Shown one piece after another: positions 26,064 to 34,629 of a DNA stretch of 64,000 bases. The position numbers were made by a program, and so were the translations under genes. Position 1 is the stretch's first letter, and each line of letters opens with the position of its first letter. Origin of the DNA: JANQGH01 sp039177555 (GTDB lineage Bacteria; Pseudomonadota; Alphaproteobacteria; DSM-16000; Inquilinaceae); NCBI GenBank assembly GCA_039177555.1, contig JBCDFV010000008.1:71469-135468 (forward strand). Direction: 5' to 3'. Below the pieces are notes generated by a model. The model was not told where the DNA came from. It worked only from the letters and a program-made list of their open reading frames with translations, and ran no database searches.

Positions 26064-26801
26064 ATGCTGCAAGTCGCGCCAGAGCCGTCGCTGACCATGC
26101 CCGAACATGTCGCCATCATCATGGATGGCAATGGACGTTGGGCAAGTTCACGCGGCTTGCCTCGGATCCTCGGCCACCGCAAGGGCGCCGCGGCCGTGAA
26201 GCGGGCCGTAAAGGCGGCGGTCGAGCTGGACATTCGCTATCTCACGCTGTTCGGCTTTTCGACCGAGAATTGGCGCCGCCCGGTCGACGAAGTCGACGAA
26301 CTGATGCGCTTGATGCGCCACTATCTGCGCAGCGAGGTCGCGGAACTGCACAAGAACGGTGTCTGCTTGAAGGTGATCGGTGATCGTGACCGGTTGCCAC
26401 GCGACATCATCGACCTGATCGACCACGCCGAAACAATGGTGCCGGACCCGGTGGTGCTGACACTGACGGTGGCCCTCAGCTATGGCGGCAGGGGCGACAT
26501 CCTACAGGCCGTTCGGTCGATCGCCGAGGCGGCCCGCGACGGCGTGTTGGACCCGTCAACGCTGGACGAGGGGGTCGTCGGTGGCTTTTTGCAGACCAAC
26601 GGTCTGCCCGACCCCGATCTTCTCATCCGAACCAGCGGCGAACAGCGCATCAGCAATTTCCTGCTGTGGCAGTCGGCCTACGCTGAGTTGATCTTCACCG
26701 ATACGCTGTGGCCCGATTTCGGTCGGGACGACCTCGAAGCCGCCGTTGTGGAATACGGACGGCGCGAACGGCGCTTTGGCGCAGTCGAGGCTAGCGCCTA
26801 G
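26064..26801 (+). CDS. uppS: Isoprenyl transferase (undecaprenyl diphosphate synthase)
   Basis: Cis-prenyltransferase that builds the C55 lipid carrier for peptidoglycan and LPS. It has 245 residues with the catalytic IIMDGNGRWA motif (Asp at residue 21), GHRKGA, LTLFGFSTENWRRP, and the diphosphate-binding DLLIRTSGEQRISNFLLWQ near residues 187-205. It is followed after six bases by cdsA. Confidence 0.96.
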   Translation: MLQVAPEPSLTMPEHVAIIMDGNGRWASSRGLPRILGHRKGAAAVKRAVKAAVELDIRYLTLFGFSTENWRRPVDEVDELMRLMRHYLRSEVAELHKNGVCLKVIGDRDRLPRDIIDLIDHAETMVPDPVVLTLTVALSYGGRGDILQAVRSIAEAARDGVLDPSTLDEGVVGGFLQTNGLPDPDLLIRTSGEQRISNFLLWQSAYAELIFTDTLWPDFGRDDLEAAVVEYGRRERRFGAVEASA

Positions 26802-26807
26802 CGTCAG

Positions 26808-27617
26808 TTGGTCTCCGCCGGCAACCTTACAAAGCGCATCGTTTCGGCCCTGGTCCTGGCGCCGATCGCGCTTGGCGCGATCTATCTGGGTGGCACGGCC
26901 TATCTCTGTCTGATCCTGTTGACGGTGCTGGTCGCACAGGCCGAATGGATGCGTCTGGTCGCCCCCGGCGCGGTCATCTGGATCCATGTCGCCGCCTTCG
27001 CCGCCCTGATCCTCGAGGCCTTGGCGACGCTGTTCTTCGGCTTCCTGACCGGCGTCGGCGTCATTGTGGGTGGCGCGCTGCTGATAGTGAGCCTGGTGCG
27101 GCTGACCCGCGCCGCCGGCGCGCGACGCATCGCCCTTGGCGTGCTCTATATCGGGGCAACGATGGCGGCGACGCTTTGGCTGCGCGACCAGCCGGAGATC
27201 GGCTTGGGCCTGACATGTTTCCTGTTCGGATCGGTGTGGGCGACCGACATGGGCGCCTACGCCGCCGGCAGAGCCATTGGCGGGCCGAAGCTGGCCCCAA
27301 AGCTCAGCCCGAACAAGACCTGGGCGGGATTGATCGGTGGCATGATTTCGGCTGCCATAGTCGGCTTCCTGATCGCGATGGCATTCGATGCTGAGTTGAG
27401 GGTCGTGGCGGCGGCGGTGGCGTCCGTCCTGGCGGTGATCGCCCAGTCGGGCGACCTGTTTGAATCGGCCATGAAGCGGCGGGCGGGGGTCAAGGACAGC
27501 GGTACCCTGATCCCGGGCCATGGCGGCGTGCTCGACCGGATCGATGGCTTGATGGCGGCGGCACCTGTGCTGGCCATTTGGCAGTTGGCTGTTGGCGATC
27601 AGCTAGGCTGGTGGTAA
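26808..27617 (+). CDS. cdsA: Phosphatidate cytidylyltransferase
   Basis: Integral membrane enzyme of 269 residues that makes CDP-diacylglycerol, the branch point of phospholipid synthesis. The C-terminal signature (KDSGTLIPGHGGVLDRIDG, residues 229-247) is complete, and about seven hydrophobic segments precede it. The start is a TTG at 26808, the only suitable codon after the uppS stop. The start of dxr lies just after its stop. Confidence 0.93.
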   Translation: MVSAGNLTKRIVSALVLAPIALGAIYLGGTAYLCLILLTVLVAQAEWMRLVAPGAVIWIHVAAFAALILEALATLFFGFLTGVGVIVGGALLIVSLVRLTRAAGARRIALGVLYIGATMAATLWLRDQPEIGLGLTCFLFGSVWATDMGAYAAGRAIGGPKLAPKLSPNKTWAGLIGGMISAAIVGFLIAMAFDAELRVVAAAVASVLAVIAQSGDLFESAMKRRAGVKDSGTLIPGHGGVLDRIDGLMAAAPVLAIWQLAVGDQLGWW

Positions 27618-27625
27618 GCGATCGG

Positions 27626-28825
27626 ATGCGCAGCGTTACCGTTCTGGGATCAACCGGCTCCGTCGGCCAAAGCACCGTCGACCTGCTGAAGCGCAACCCG
27701 GACGCGTTCGACGTACGCGTCCTCACCGCCAACCGAAATGTCGAACTGCTGGCCGAGCAGGCGCGGGGCTTGAAGGCGGCCACAGCAGTGGTCGCTGAAG
27801 AATCCCGCTATGGCGACCTGAAGTCTGCGCTCGCGAGCAGCGGCATCGAGGCTGCTGCCGGGCGACAGGCCTTGCTCGAAGCGGCTGCGATACCGGTGGA
27901 CTGGACAATGGCCGCGATCGTCGGCGCGCGCGGGCTGGAACCGACGCTGGCCGCGATCGACAATGGCGGGATCATCGCCGTCGCGAACAAAGAGTGCCTG
28001 GTGTGCGCTGGCGAGTTGATCACGGCGCGGCTGAACAGGACCGGCGCGACGCTGCTGCCGGTCGACAGTGAGCACAATGCCATCTTTCAAGTGTTCCAAC
28101 GCGACCACTCGGTGCGACGGATCGTGCTGACGGCCTCGGGCGGCCCGTTCAGAACGGCCGACCGGTCGGTCATGGCGGCGGCGACGCCGGCCCAGGCCGT
28201 GGCGCACCCCGTCTGGTCGATGGGCGCCAAGATCTCGGTCGACAGCGCGACAATGATGAACAAAGGGCTGGAAATCATTGAAGCGTCTTATCTTTTTGGC
28301 CTTTCTGAAGACGCCATCGATGTTCTGGTCCATCCGCAATCGGTGATCCACAGCATGGTCGAATATGCCGATGGTTCGGTCCTGGCCCAGCTTGGCACGC
28401 CGGACATGCGCATACCGATCGCCTACACGCTGGCCTGGCCGAAACGCATGGCGACGCCGGCCGAGACGCTGGATCTCGCCGCCATCGCCAGCCTGACGTT
28501 CGAAGCGCCGGACGCGGTGCGCTTCCCTTGCCTGGACCTGGCCCGTTCGGCATTGCGAACGGGCGGCACCGCGCCGGCCATACTGAACGCCGCGAACGAG
28601 GTCGCGGTCGAAGCATTCCTGCGCGGCCGGATCGGTTTTCTTGATATTGCGGCCGTGAACGACAACGTTCAATCGACGCTTGGGGCACTTTCGGCAACCG
28701 AACTGCCGGAGATCCTGGCGATCGACGCTGAGGCACGCCGACATGCTGAGGCCACAATTGCGGGCCGTTCTTGGCGTGTTCGTGAAACTGATCACAAACG
28801 GGCAAACAGCCCTGTTGAAGGGTGA
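27626..28825 (+). CDS. dxr: 1-deoxy-D-xylulose 5-phosphate reductoisomerase
   Basis: Second step of the MEP isoprenoid pathway, converting DXP to MEP with NADPH. The protein has 399 residues. The N-terminal nucleotide motif VLGSTGSVGQSTVDL begins at residue 5, and NKECLVCAG, LPVDSEHNAIFQ and SVDSATMMNKGLE carry metal- and substrate-binding residues. The start at 27626 is preferred; a GTG at 27611 would overlap the cdsA end and add five residues. Products feed uppS. Confidence 0.96.
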   Translation: MRSVTVLGSTGSVGQSTVDLLKRNPDAFDVRVLTANRNVELLAEQARGLKAATAVVAEESRYGDLKSALASSGIEAAAGRQALLEAAAIPVDWTMAAIVGARGLEPTLAAIDNGGIIAVANKECLVCAGELITARLNRTGATLLPVDSEHNAIFQVFQRDHSVRRIVLTASGGPFRTADRSVMAAATPAQAVAHPVWSMGAKISVDSATMMNKGLEIIEASYLFGLSEDAIDVLVHPQSVIHSMVEYADGSVLAQLGTPDMRIPIAYTLAWPKRMATPAETLDLAAIASLTFEAPDAVRFPCLDLARSALRTGGTAPAILNAANEVAVEAFLRGRIGFLDIAAVNDNVQSTLGALSATELPEILAIDAEARRHAEATIAGRSWRVRETDHKRANSPVEG

Positions 28826-28837
28826 GGGGTCGCGCGA

Positions 28838-29959
28838 ATGGGTTTGATTGAGGGGATCGGGAGCTATCTGATCCCGTTCCTCATTGTCTTGACCGTCCTG
28901 GTCTTCGTTCATGAATGGGGCCATTTCTGGGTTGCCAGGCGCTGCGGCGTTCGCGTGCAAGTGTTTTCCGTCGGCTTCGGGCCTGAGCTCTTCGGCAAGA
29001 CGGACAAGCATGGCACGCGCTGGAAGTTCAGCCTGATCCCGCTTGGCGGCTACGTGAAGATGTTTGGCGATGCCAACGCCGCGTCCATGCCGGACGCCGA
29101 GGTAGGCGCCATGCCGGAAAGCGACCGCGCCGTCTCGTTCTATCACAAGCCGCTGTGGAAACGGGCGGCGATCGTGGCCGCCGGACCGATGGCGAACTTC
29201 GTCTTCGCGGCGATCGCGCTGGCGATACTCTTCGCCACCTATCAGCATCCGTTCCCGCCGGCGATCGTCGGCGTCGTGCAGGAGGGCAGCCCGGCGGAGC
29301 AGGCCGGCATCGAGCCGGGAGACCGCATCGTCGAGGTCGATGGCCGGTCGATTGGAAGGTTTGTTGATCTGGTTGGTGCCGTCGGCGCCTTCGACGAGGC
29401 CCCTCTGGCCGTGACCCTGCGGCGCGATGGCGAGACCGTGGACCTGGCGATTACGCCGGATCTGGTCGAGATTGAGCAAGGGGACGCGGTCATCTCGGTG
29501 CCCCGCATTGGCGTGTCGCCGGATGTCGGACCCTACAGCGTACCCAGGGCAGTCGGCATGGGGGTGGTCGAGACGTTCGCGCTCGTCGGCCTGACGATCG
29601 ATGCGATTGGCGAGATCATCGTCGGCGAACGGGGCACGGACGAGCTCGGCGGGCCGATTCGAATCGCTCAGATGTCCGGCGATGTCGCCCAGTTCGGCAT
29701 TCTGGCCTTGATCTGGTTCATGGCCATTTTGTCGATTAATCTGGGACTTATTAATCTGCTGCCCATTCCGGTGCTTGATGGGGGCCACCTGTTGTTCTAT
29801 GCCATCGAGGCGGTACGTGGCCGCCCACTGGGTGAAAGAGCACAAGAGTTGGGCTTTCGGCTGGGGGTGGCGTTCGTTCTTGGTCTGATGATCTTTGCAA
29901 CCTGGAACGACCTTGTGCAGCTGGATGTCGTGGCTTGGTTTCAAAATCTGATTTCTTAG
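28838..29959 (+). CDS. rseP: RIP metalloprotease RseP
   Basis: Inner-membrane site-2 protease that cleaves membrane-bound anti-sigma factors and leftover signal peptides. It has 373 residues: zinc motif HEWGH in the first membrane helix (residues 25-29), one PDZ domain (about residues 130-200; VVQEGSPAEQAGIEPGDRI) and the second active-site segment NLLPIPVLDGGH near residue 305. A single PDZ is seen rather than the two of E. coli. It is in the same run as bamA, as in most alphaproteobacteria. Confidence 0.95.
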   Translation: MGLIEGIGSYLIPFLIVLTVLVFVHEWGHFWVARRCGVRVQVFSVGFGPELFGKTDKHGTRWKFSLIPLGGYVKMFGDANAASMPDAEVGAMPESDRAVSFYHKPLWKRAAIVAAGPMANFVFAAIALAILFATYQHPFPPAIVGVVQEGSPAEQAGIEPGDRIVEVDGRSIGRFVDLVGAVGAFDEAPLAVTLRRDGETVDLAITPDLVEIEQGDAVISVPRIGVSPDVGPYSVPRAVGMGVVETFALVGLTIDAIGEIIVGERGTDELGGPIRIAQMSGDVAQFGILALIWFMAILSINLGLINLLPIPVLDGGHLLFYAIEAVRGRPLGERAQELGFRLGVAFVLGLMIFATWNDLVQLDVVAWFQNLIS

Positions 29960-29986
29960 GGCAGGCAAAGCAGGCGGGAAACGGGG

Positions 29987-32272
29987 ATGAGTGCAAGGAC
30001 CCTTCTGCATAGGGCGGCGAGCCTTTGGCTCGTGTTCGGTATCGCGATCGGCCTGGTTGTCGCCCAGAACGCATCTGCGCAGCCGGTGTTCGTCGTTGAG
30101 CAAATCGTCGTCGACGGCACGGAACGCATCGAGCCCGTCACGGTGCTGTCGTACCTGACCTTTCAGACCGGTGACCAGGCGACTCAGGGCGATCTGGACG
30201 ATTCGCTGACCGCGCTTTTCCGCACCGGGCTTTTTCGCGATGTGGTTCTGGAGCGTCAGAACAGGGTCGTCATCATCACCGTGGACGAAAACCCGGTCAT
30301 CAACCGCATTTCCTTCGAGGGCAATCGAAGCCTGGACGACGAACAGCTTGAGGTCGAAATCGAACTGAGGCCGCGGATCGTCTACACCCAGACCCGCGTG
30401 CAGTCCGACGTCCAGCGCATTGTCGAGCTGTATCGTCGAAACGGTCGGTTTTCGGCCAATGTCGAGCCGGTGATCATCGAGCTTGATCAGAATCGGGTCG
30501 ATCTGGTGTTCGAGATCGACGAGGGATCCGCGACCGGCATCGAACGGATCACGTTCGTCGGCAACGAAGCCTTTTCCGACGCAAGGCTGAGGCGGGAGAT
30601 CGTCACCGAAGAAACGGTTTGGTGGAACCTGCTTGCCGCCGGTAACGACAATTACGACCCCGATCGTCTCGCCTTCGATCAGGAGTTGTTGCGCCGTTTC
30701 TATCTCTCCGAAGGTTATGCCGATTTCCGCGTGGTGTCCGCGGTGGCCGAACTGGCCCCGGACCAGAGCGGCTTTTTCGTCACCTTCACGTTGGAGGAGG
30801 GAGACCGCTACGAGTTCGGCGAGGTCGACATCGTGTCGCGCATTCCGGAGGTGGATGCCGAGCTTCTGCGCGGTGAGATCGTTTCCGATCCGGGCGATTA
30901 CTACAGCAACGTGGCCGTCGAAGACAGCATCCGGAATCTGACCGACGCCGCCGGCAACCTTCAATACGCTTTCGTCGAAATCAACCCGGTCGTCATGCGC
31001 AACCGCGAAGAGCAGACGATCGGTATCATCTATGAAATCAATGAAGGGCCGCGTGTCTTCGTTGAGCGTATTGAAATCCGCGGCAACGTGCGCACGATCG
31101 ATCGGGTGATCCGTCGGGAGATCTTGCTGGCCGAGGGTGATCCGTTCAACGCAACCCTGCTGGCGCGATCGGAAACCAACATCCGCAATCTGGGCTTTTT
31201 CTCGACGGTCGATGTCGAGGTCGTGCAGGGAACGACACCTGACCGGACCCTCATCATCGTAACCGTGCAGGAACAATCGACCGGTGAGCTTTCGATCGGT
31301 GCCGGCTTTTCGACCAGCGACGGCGCGATCGGCGATATCAGCCTGCGCGAACGCAACCTGCTGGGGCGTGGCCAGGATCTGCGCGTCACCGCCTCGATCA
31401 GCCAGAATACGACCGAGTTCGATATCAGCTTTACCGAACCCTACTTCCTGAACCGGGATCTTGCCGCCGGCATCGACCTGTTCAGCATCTCGACCCAGCG
31501 GGAAGACACCGGTGATTTTGACGAGTTCACGGCGGGCTTCGGCTTCCGGCTGGGCTATCCGCTGGGGCCGGACCTCCGTCAGGTCGTCAATTACCGTCTG
31601 GAATACGAGGAGATCACGAACTCCAGTAACGAACTGGTTCCCGATGGGGACGCCTGGATATCCTCGGTCGGTCAGTCACTAGTTTACGATCGCCTGGACA
31701 GTCGCATTAACCCGACGGACGGTTACATCCTGCGCTTCGGTACGACCATCGCCGGCCTGGGTGGCGACGTGAACTACTTCCGCACGTCGGGCTCTGCCAG
31801 CTATTTCACACCCGTGCTGGGGAATGAGGATGTAATCCTGAACCTCTCGATCGAAGGTGGTTACATCGTCGGCCTGGGCCAGGACGTTCGTGTCCAGGAC
31901 AGATTCTTCGTCGGCGGCGCGAACCTGCGCGGCTTCGATACCGGCGGCATAGGGCCGAGGCTGGCTGACACGCGGCAGGCCCTGGGTGGTAACCAGTTTG
32001 CCGTGGCGACGGTTGAGCTAGAGTTTCCTTTGGGCTTGCCGGAGGAACTCGGTATCAGCGGCCGCGTGTTCACCGATGCGGGCTATCTCGACGGCGTGGA
32101 CGGCGTCGACGAGCCGATCCTGGACGATCCGGCCATTCGCGCAGCCGCTGGCGCCGGCATCTCGTGGAACTCGCCATTCGGTCCCATTCGGTTGGACTAT
32201 GCAGTGCCGTTTGCGCGCGAGGACTTCGATGTGACCCAGAACTTCCGGTTCTCGTTCGGCACGACCTTCTAG
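29987..32272 (+). CDS. bamA: Outer-membrane protein assembly factor BamA
   Basis: Central subunit of the BAM complex, 761 residues. A signal peptide (to about residue 29, NASAQ) leads to five periplasmic POTRA domains (about residues 30-350) and a 16-strand barrel. The barrel-lid motif is visible as VGGANLRGFDTGGIGP (about residues 642-657), and the protein ends in Phe (FSFGTTF) as expected for the beta signal. The chaperone gene skp follows three bases after its stop. Confidence 0.96.
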   Translation: MSARTLLHRAASLWLVFGIAIGLVVAQNASAQPVFVVEQIVVDGTERIEPVTVLSYLTFQTGDQATQGDLDDSLTALFRTGLFRDVVLERQNRVVIITVDENPVINRISFEGNRSLDDEQLEVEIELRPRIVYTQTRVQSDVQRIVELYRRNGRFSANVEPVIIELDQNRVDLVFEIDEGSATGIERITFVGNEAFSDARLRREIVTEETVWWNLLAAGNDNYDPDRLAFDQELLRRFYLSEGYADFRVVSAVAELAPDQSGFFVTFTLEEGDRYEFGEVDIVSRIPEVDAELLRGEIVSDPGDYYSNVAVEDSIRNLTDAAGNLQYAFVEINPVVMRNREEQTIGIIYEINEGPRVFVERIEIRGNVRTIDRVIRREILLAEGDPFNATLLARSETNIRNLGFFSTVDVEVVQGTTPDRTLIIVTVQEQSTGELSIGAGFSTSDGAIGDISLRERNLLGRGQDLRVTASISQNTTEFDISFTEPYFLNRDLAAGIDLFSISTQREDTGDFDEFTAGFGFRLGYPLGPDLRQVVNYRLEYEEITNSSNELVPDGDAWISSVGQSLVYDRLDSRINPTDGYILRFGTTIAGLGGDVNYFRTSGSASYFTPVLGNEDVILNLSIEGGYIVGLGQDVRVQDRFFVGGANLRGFDTGGIGPRLADTRQALGGNQFAVATVELEFPLGLPEELGISGRVFTDAGYLDGVDGVDEPILDDPAIRAAAGAGISWNSPFGPIRLDYAVPFAREDFDVTQNFRFSFGTTF

Positions 32273-32275
32273 GCC

Positions 32276-32878
32276 ATGTCTCCACGGCGGCGTTTCGGCG
32301 CACTGGCACTTGCGATCGGCATGTCGGTGGCGTGTGGTGCGCACGCGCAGGATCCGCTGCCCGAGGAGATCGTCGATCAGCCAGAGGCCACCATTCAGGA
32401 GACACCGCCCAACATCCTCGTGGTCGATTTCGATTGGGTGATCCGTCAGTCGGATGCAGCCCAGTCTGTACAAAACCAGCTCAATGAGGAAAGGCAGGCT
32501 CTGCAGGACAGGTTCGCCGACCTTGAGGCCGATTTGAGGACGATGGGGCAAGAGCTGGAGACGATGGGCGAGGATGTCTCCGACGAGGAGCAGCTGGAGC
32601 GGCGGCGCGAGTTCGAACAGCTTGTCGCGAACACGCAACGCGAAGCCCAGGCACGGCGCAGCATCCTCGATCAGGCTTTCAGGGAAGCGATGGATCAGGT
32701 GCGCGACGCGACCGTCAGGGCGATCGCCGATATTGCCGACAACGCGGAGGCGGAAATCGTGCTGAACGTCAACCAGACGATCATCTACAGTCGTGACCGT
32801 AACATCAGTCAACAGGCGCTGGACGCGCTGAACGAACAGTTGCCGGACGTCGAAGTCGAACTGCCGGCGCAGGAGTAG
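32276..32878 (+). CDS. skp: OmpH/Skp-family periplasmic chaperone
   Basis: Periplasmic holdase that carries unfolded outer-membrane proteins to BamA. It has 200 residues: a signal peptide (residues 1-24, GAHAQ), a proline-rich stretch, the conserved NILVVDFDWVIRQSDA core and two long charged helices (about residues 75-150) forming the tentacle coiled coil. Its length and place between bamA and lpxD are standard for the family. Confidence 0.9.
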   Translation: MSPRRRFGALALAIGMSVACGAHAQDPLPEEIVDQPEATIQETPPNILVVDFDWVIRQSDAAQSVQNQLNEERQALQDRFADLEADLRTMGQELETMGEDVSDEEQLERRREFEQLVANTQREAQARRSILDQAFREAMDQVRDATVRAIADIADNAEAEIVLNVNQTIIYSRDRNISQQALDALNEQLPDVEVELPAQE

Positions 32879-32883
32879 TCGGC

Positions 32884-33912
32884 ATGGCAGACCCGAATTT
32901 CTTCAAACGTGCGGGCCCGTTTCGGCTATCCGATCTGGCCACCATCAGCGGGACCGATTTGGCCTCGGTGGACGATGGCGTGCGGATGGTTCACGATGTC
33001 GGTTCCTTGGATAAGGCCGACGAGACCACGATCAGCTTTTTCGAGAGCGCCAAGTACATCGACGATCTGACCGGGTCCAAGGCCGGCTTCTGTGTTCTCC
33101 GCGAGGCCCATGCGGCCAAGGCGCCGGGGCATATGAGCCTGCTGATCAGCAACGCTCCGCAGAAGGCCTATGCGTTGATCGCGGCCGCCTTCTACCCGGA
33201 ACCGGCGGCGCCGGTGGGCATCGACGCGCGGGCCCATGTCGACGCTTCCGCGGCCGTGGATCCCACGGCATCGATCGCGCCGGGCGCGGTAATTGGCGCG
33301 GGCGTGCAGATTGGGCCGAAAACACGGGTTGGCGCCAACACGGTCATAGGCGACAACGTGCGGATCGGGGCGAACTGCCGCATTTCGTCCAACTGCAGCC
33401 TATCCTATTGCCTCATCGCCGATGGCGTTGCGATCGACGCCGGTGTGCGTATCGGCGAGCGCGGCTTCGGCTTCGTCATCGATCCCAAGGGGCACGCGTC
33501 CATTCCCCAACTCGGCCGGGTCATTCTTGAGGAAGGGGTGTCGATCGGCGCCAACACGACGATCGACCGGGGCGCCGGACCCGACACCGTGATTCGCAAG
33601 GGCGCGATTATTGATAATCAGGTCCAAATCGGGCACAACGTGGAGGTTGGCGAGTCCAGCGTCCTGGTGTCTCAAGTCGGCATTGCGGGGTCTACAAAAC
33701 TTGGTCCGATGGTCATGCTTGGCGGCAAGGTTGGAATCGCCGGTCATTTGACCATTGGGGCCGGGGCCCAGGTGATGGCGAAATCGGGCCTGTACAAGGA
33801 CGTGCCGCCGGGCGTCGTCATGGCGGGCCTGCCGGCGCTGCCGGCGCGCGAGTACTGGCGCCTTCAGGCGCAGCTGATGAAACTGATAGAGCGTAAGGGC
33901 GACAAGACATGA
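32884..33912 (+). CDS. lpxD: UDP-3-O-(3-hydroxyacyl)glucosamine N-acyltransferase
   Basis: Third step of lipid A synthesis. The protein has 342 residues with an N-terminal uridine-binding domain (about residues 1-100), then a left-handed beta-helix of hexapeptide repeats (residues 115-300) with the catalytic His in VQIGHNVEVGE (near residue 247), and a C-terminal helical tail that binds acyl-ACP. It overlaps fabZ by four bases. Its presence implies lipid A production although lpxA and lpxB are not in their usual place. Confidence 0.96.
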   Translation: MADPNFFKRAGPFRLSDLATISGTDLASVDDGVRMVHDVGSLDKADETTISFFESAKYIDDLTGSKAGFCVLREAHAAKAPGHMSLLISNAPQKAYALIAAAFYPEPAAPVGIDARAHVDASAAVDPTASIAPGAVIGAGVQIGPKTRVGANTVIGDNVRIGANCRISSNCSLSYCLIADGVAIDAGVRIGERGFGFVIDPKGHASIPQLGRVILEEGVSIGANTTIDRGAGPDTVIRKGAIIDNQVQIGHNVEVGESSVLVSQVGIAGSTKLGPMVMLGGKVGIAGHLTIGAGAQVMAKSGLYKDVPPGVVMAGLPALPAREYWRLQAQLMKLIERKGDKT

Positions 33913-34388
33913 GCGACGGGGCGGCCGGCACCACGATCGACTGCGTGGACATTGCGGGGATCATGAGCAGAATCCCCCATCGCTACCCCATGTTGATGAT
34001 CGATCGGGTGGTGGATGTCGTGATTGATGCGTCGGCCATCGGCATCAAGAACGTCTCCATCAACGAGGACTTCTTCCAGGGCCATTTCCCTGGTGCGCCG
34101 GTGATGCCCGGTGTGCTGATCATTGAGGCGATGGCGCAAACGGCTGCCGTTCTTGTCGTCTGCACGTTGGGCGAAGAATCGAAAGGCAAGCTGATCTATT
34201 TCATGACGATCGACGAGGCCCGGTTTCGGCACCCGGTGGCGCCAGGGGACCGCCTGGAGCTTCATGTCCGCCAACTGCACAAACGCCGCACCGTATGGAA
34301 GATTGGTGGCGAGGCGCTCGTGGACGGCAAAGTTGTCGCCGAGGCGACCATGAAGGCCATGATCATGCTTGACGACGAGGCGCCCTGA
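33909..34388 (+). CDS. fabZ: 3-hydroxyacyl-[ACP] dehydratase FabZ
   Basis: Hot-dog-fold dehydratase of fatty acid elongation, 159 residues. The active-site motif HFPGAPVMPGVLIIEAMAQ (residues 58-76) has the catalytic His and Glu. The ATG overlaps the lpxD stop (ATGA). It competes with LpxA/LpxD for 3-hydroxyacyl-ACP, which explains the usual clustering. The run of plus-strand genes stops here, and the stop codon lies in a 15-base tandem duplication. Confidence 0.96.
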   Translation: MSDGAAGTTIDCVDIAGIMSRIPHRYPMLMIDRVVDVVIDASAIGIKNVSINEDFFQGHFPGAPVMPGVLIIEAMAQTAAVLVVCTLGEESKGKLIYFMTIDEARFRHPVAPGDRLELHVRQLHKRRTVWKIGGEALVDGKVVAEATMKAMIMLDDEAP

Positions 34389-34413
34389 CACTCTCAGACC
34401 TGACACTCTCTGA
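34384..34413 (+). repeat. 15-base tandem duplication at the fabZ stop
   Basis: CCTGACACTCTCAGA (34384-34398) is followed directly by CCTGACACTCTCTGA (34399-34413), 14 of 15 bases identical. The first copy contains the fabZ stop codon. It marks the point where lpxA would normally begin. Confidence 0.8.
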
Positions 34414-34425
34414 AATGCAGGCGGT

Positions 34426-34629
34426 CTAGAAGAGCGCCCAAAGGGCGGCGGCGACCGCCAGCACCAGCACGATCCCGAACAGAAATTGGCCCCAGACCCG
34501 CAGGAAGGGGCCGCTATTGTCGTTCGCGGGTCTCGGGACCGTGTGGAATGTCGGCCGCGCCTCTGGTTTGGCGCGCGTCGCGTGATCGGCGCCGGCAAGT
34601 CGCTTCTCGGGTTTTCCCGGCCTAGCCAC
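34426..34629 (-). CDS. Small single-span membrane protein
   Basis: A 67-residue frame with a GTG start overlapping the gltA stop by eight bases, and G/C-biased third positions. Residues 1-42 are basic and polar (KPEARPTFHTVPRPANDN) and residues 48-66 form one hydrophobic helix (FGIVLVLAVAAALWALF), so it is probably tail-anchored in the inner membrane. No family is recognised. Translational coupling to gltA is likely; no function is assigned. Confidence 0.6.
   Translation of the reverse strand: MARPGKPEKRLAGADHATRAKPEARPTFHTVPRPANDNSGPFLRVWGQFLFGIVLVLAVAAALWALF

Noticed and set aside
27650..31276. Minus-strand open frame of 1208 codons opposite dxr, rseP and bamA
   Set aside because: It is the mirror frame of three well-identified genes; G/C-ended codons remove stops on the opposite strand. 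The product is low-complexity, His/Arg/Asp-rich and matches nothing.
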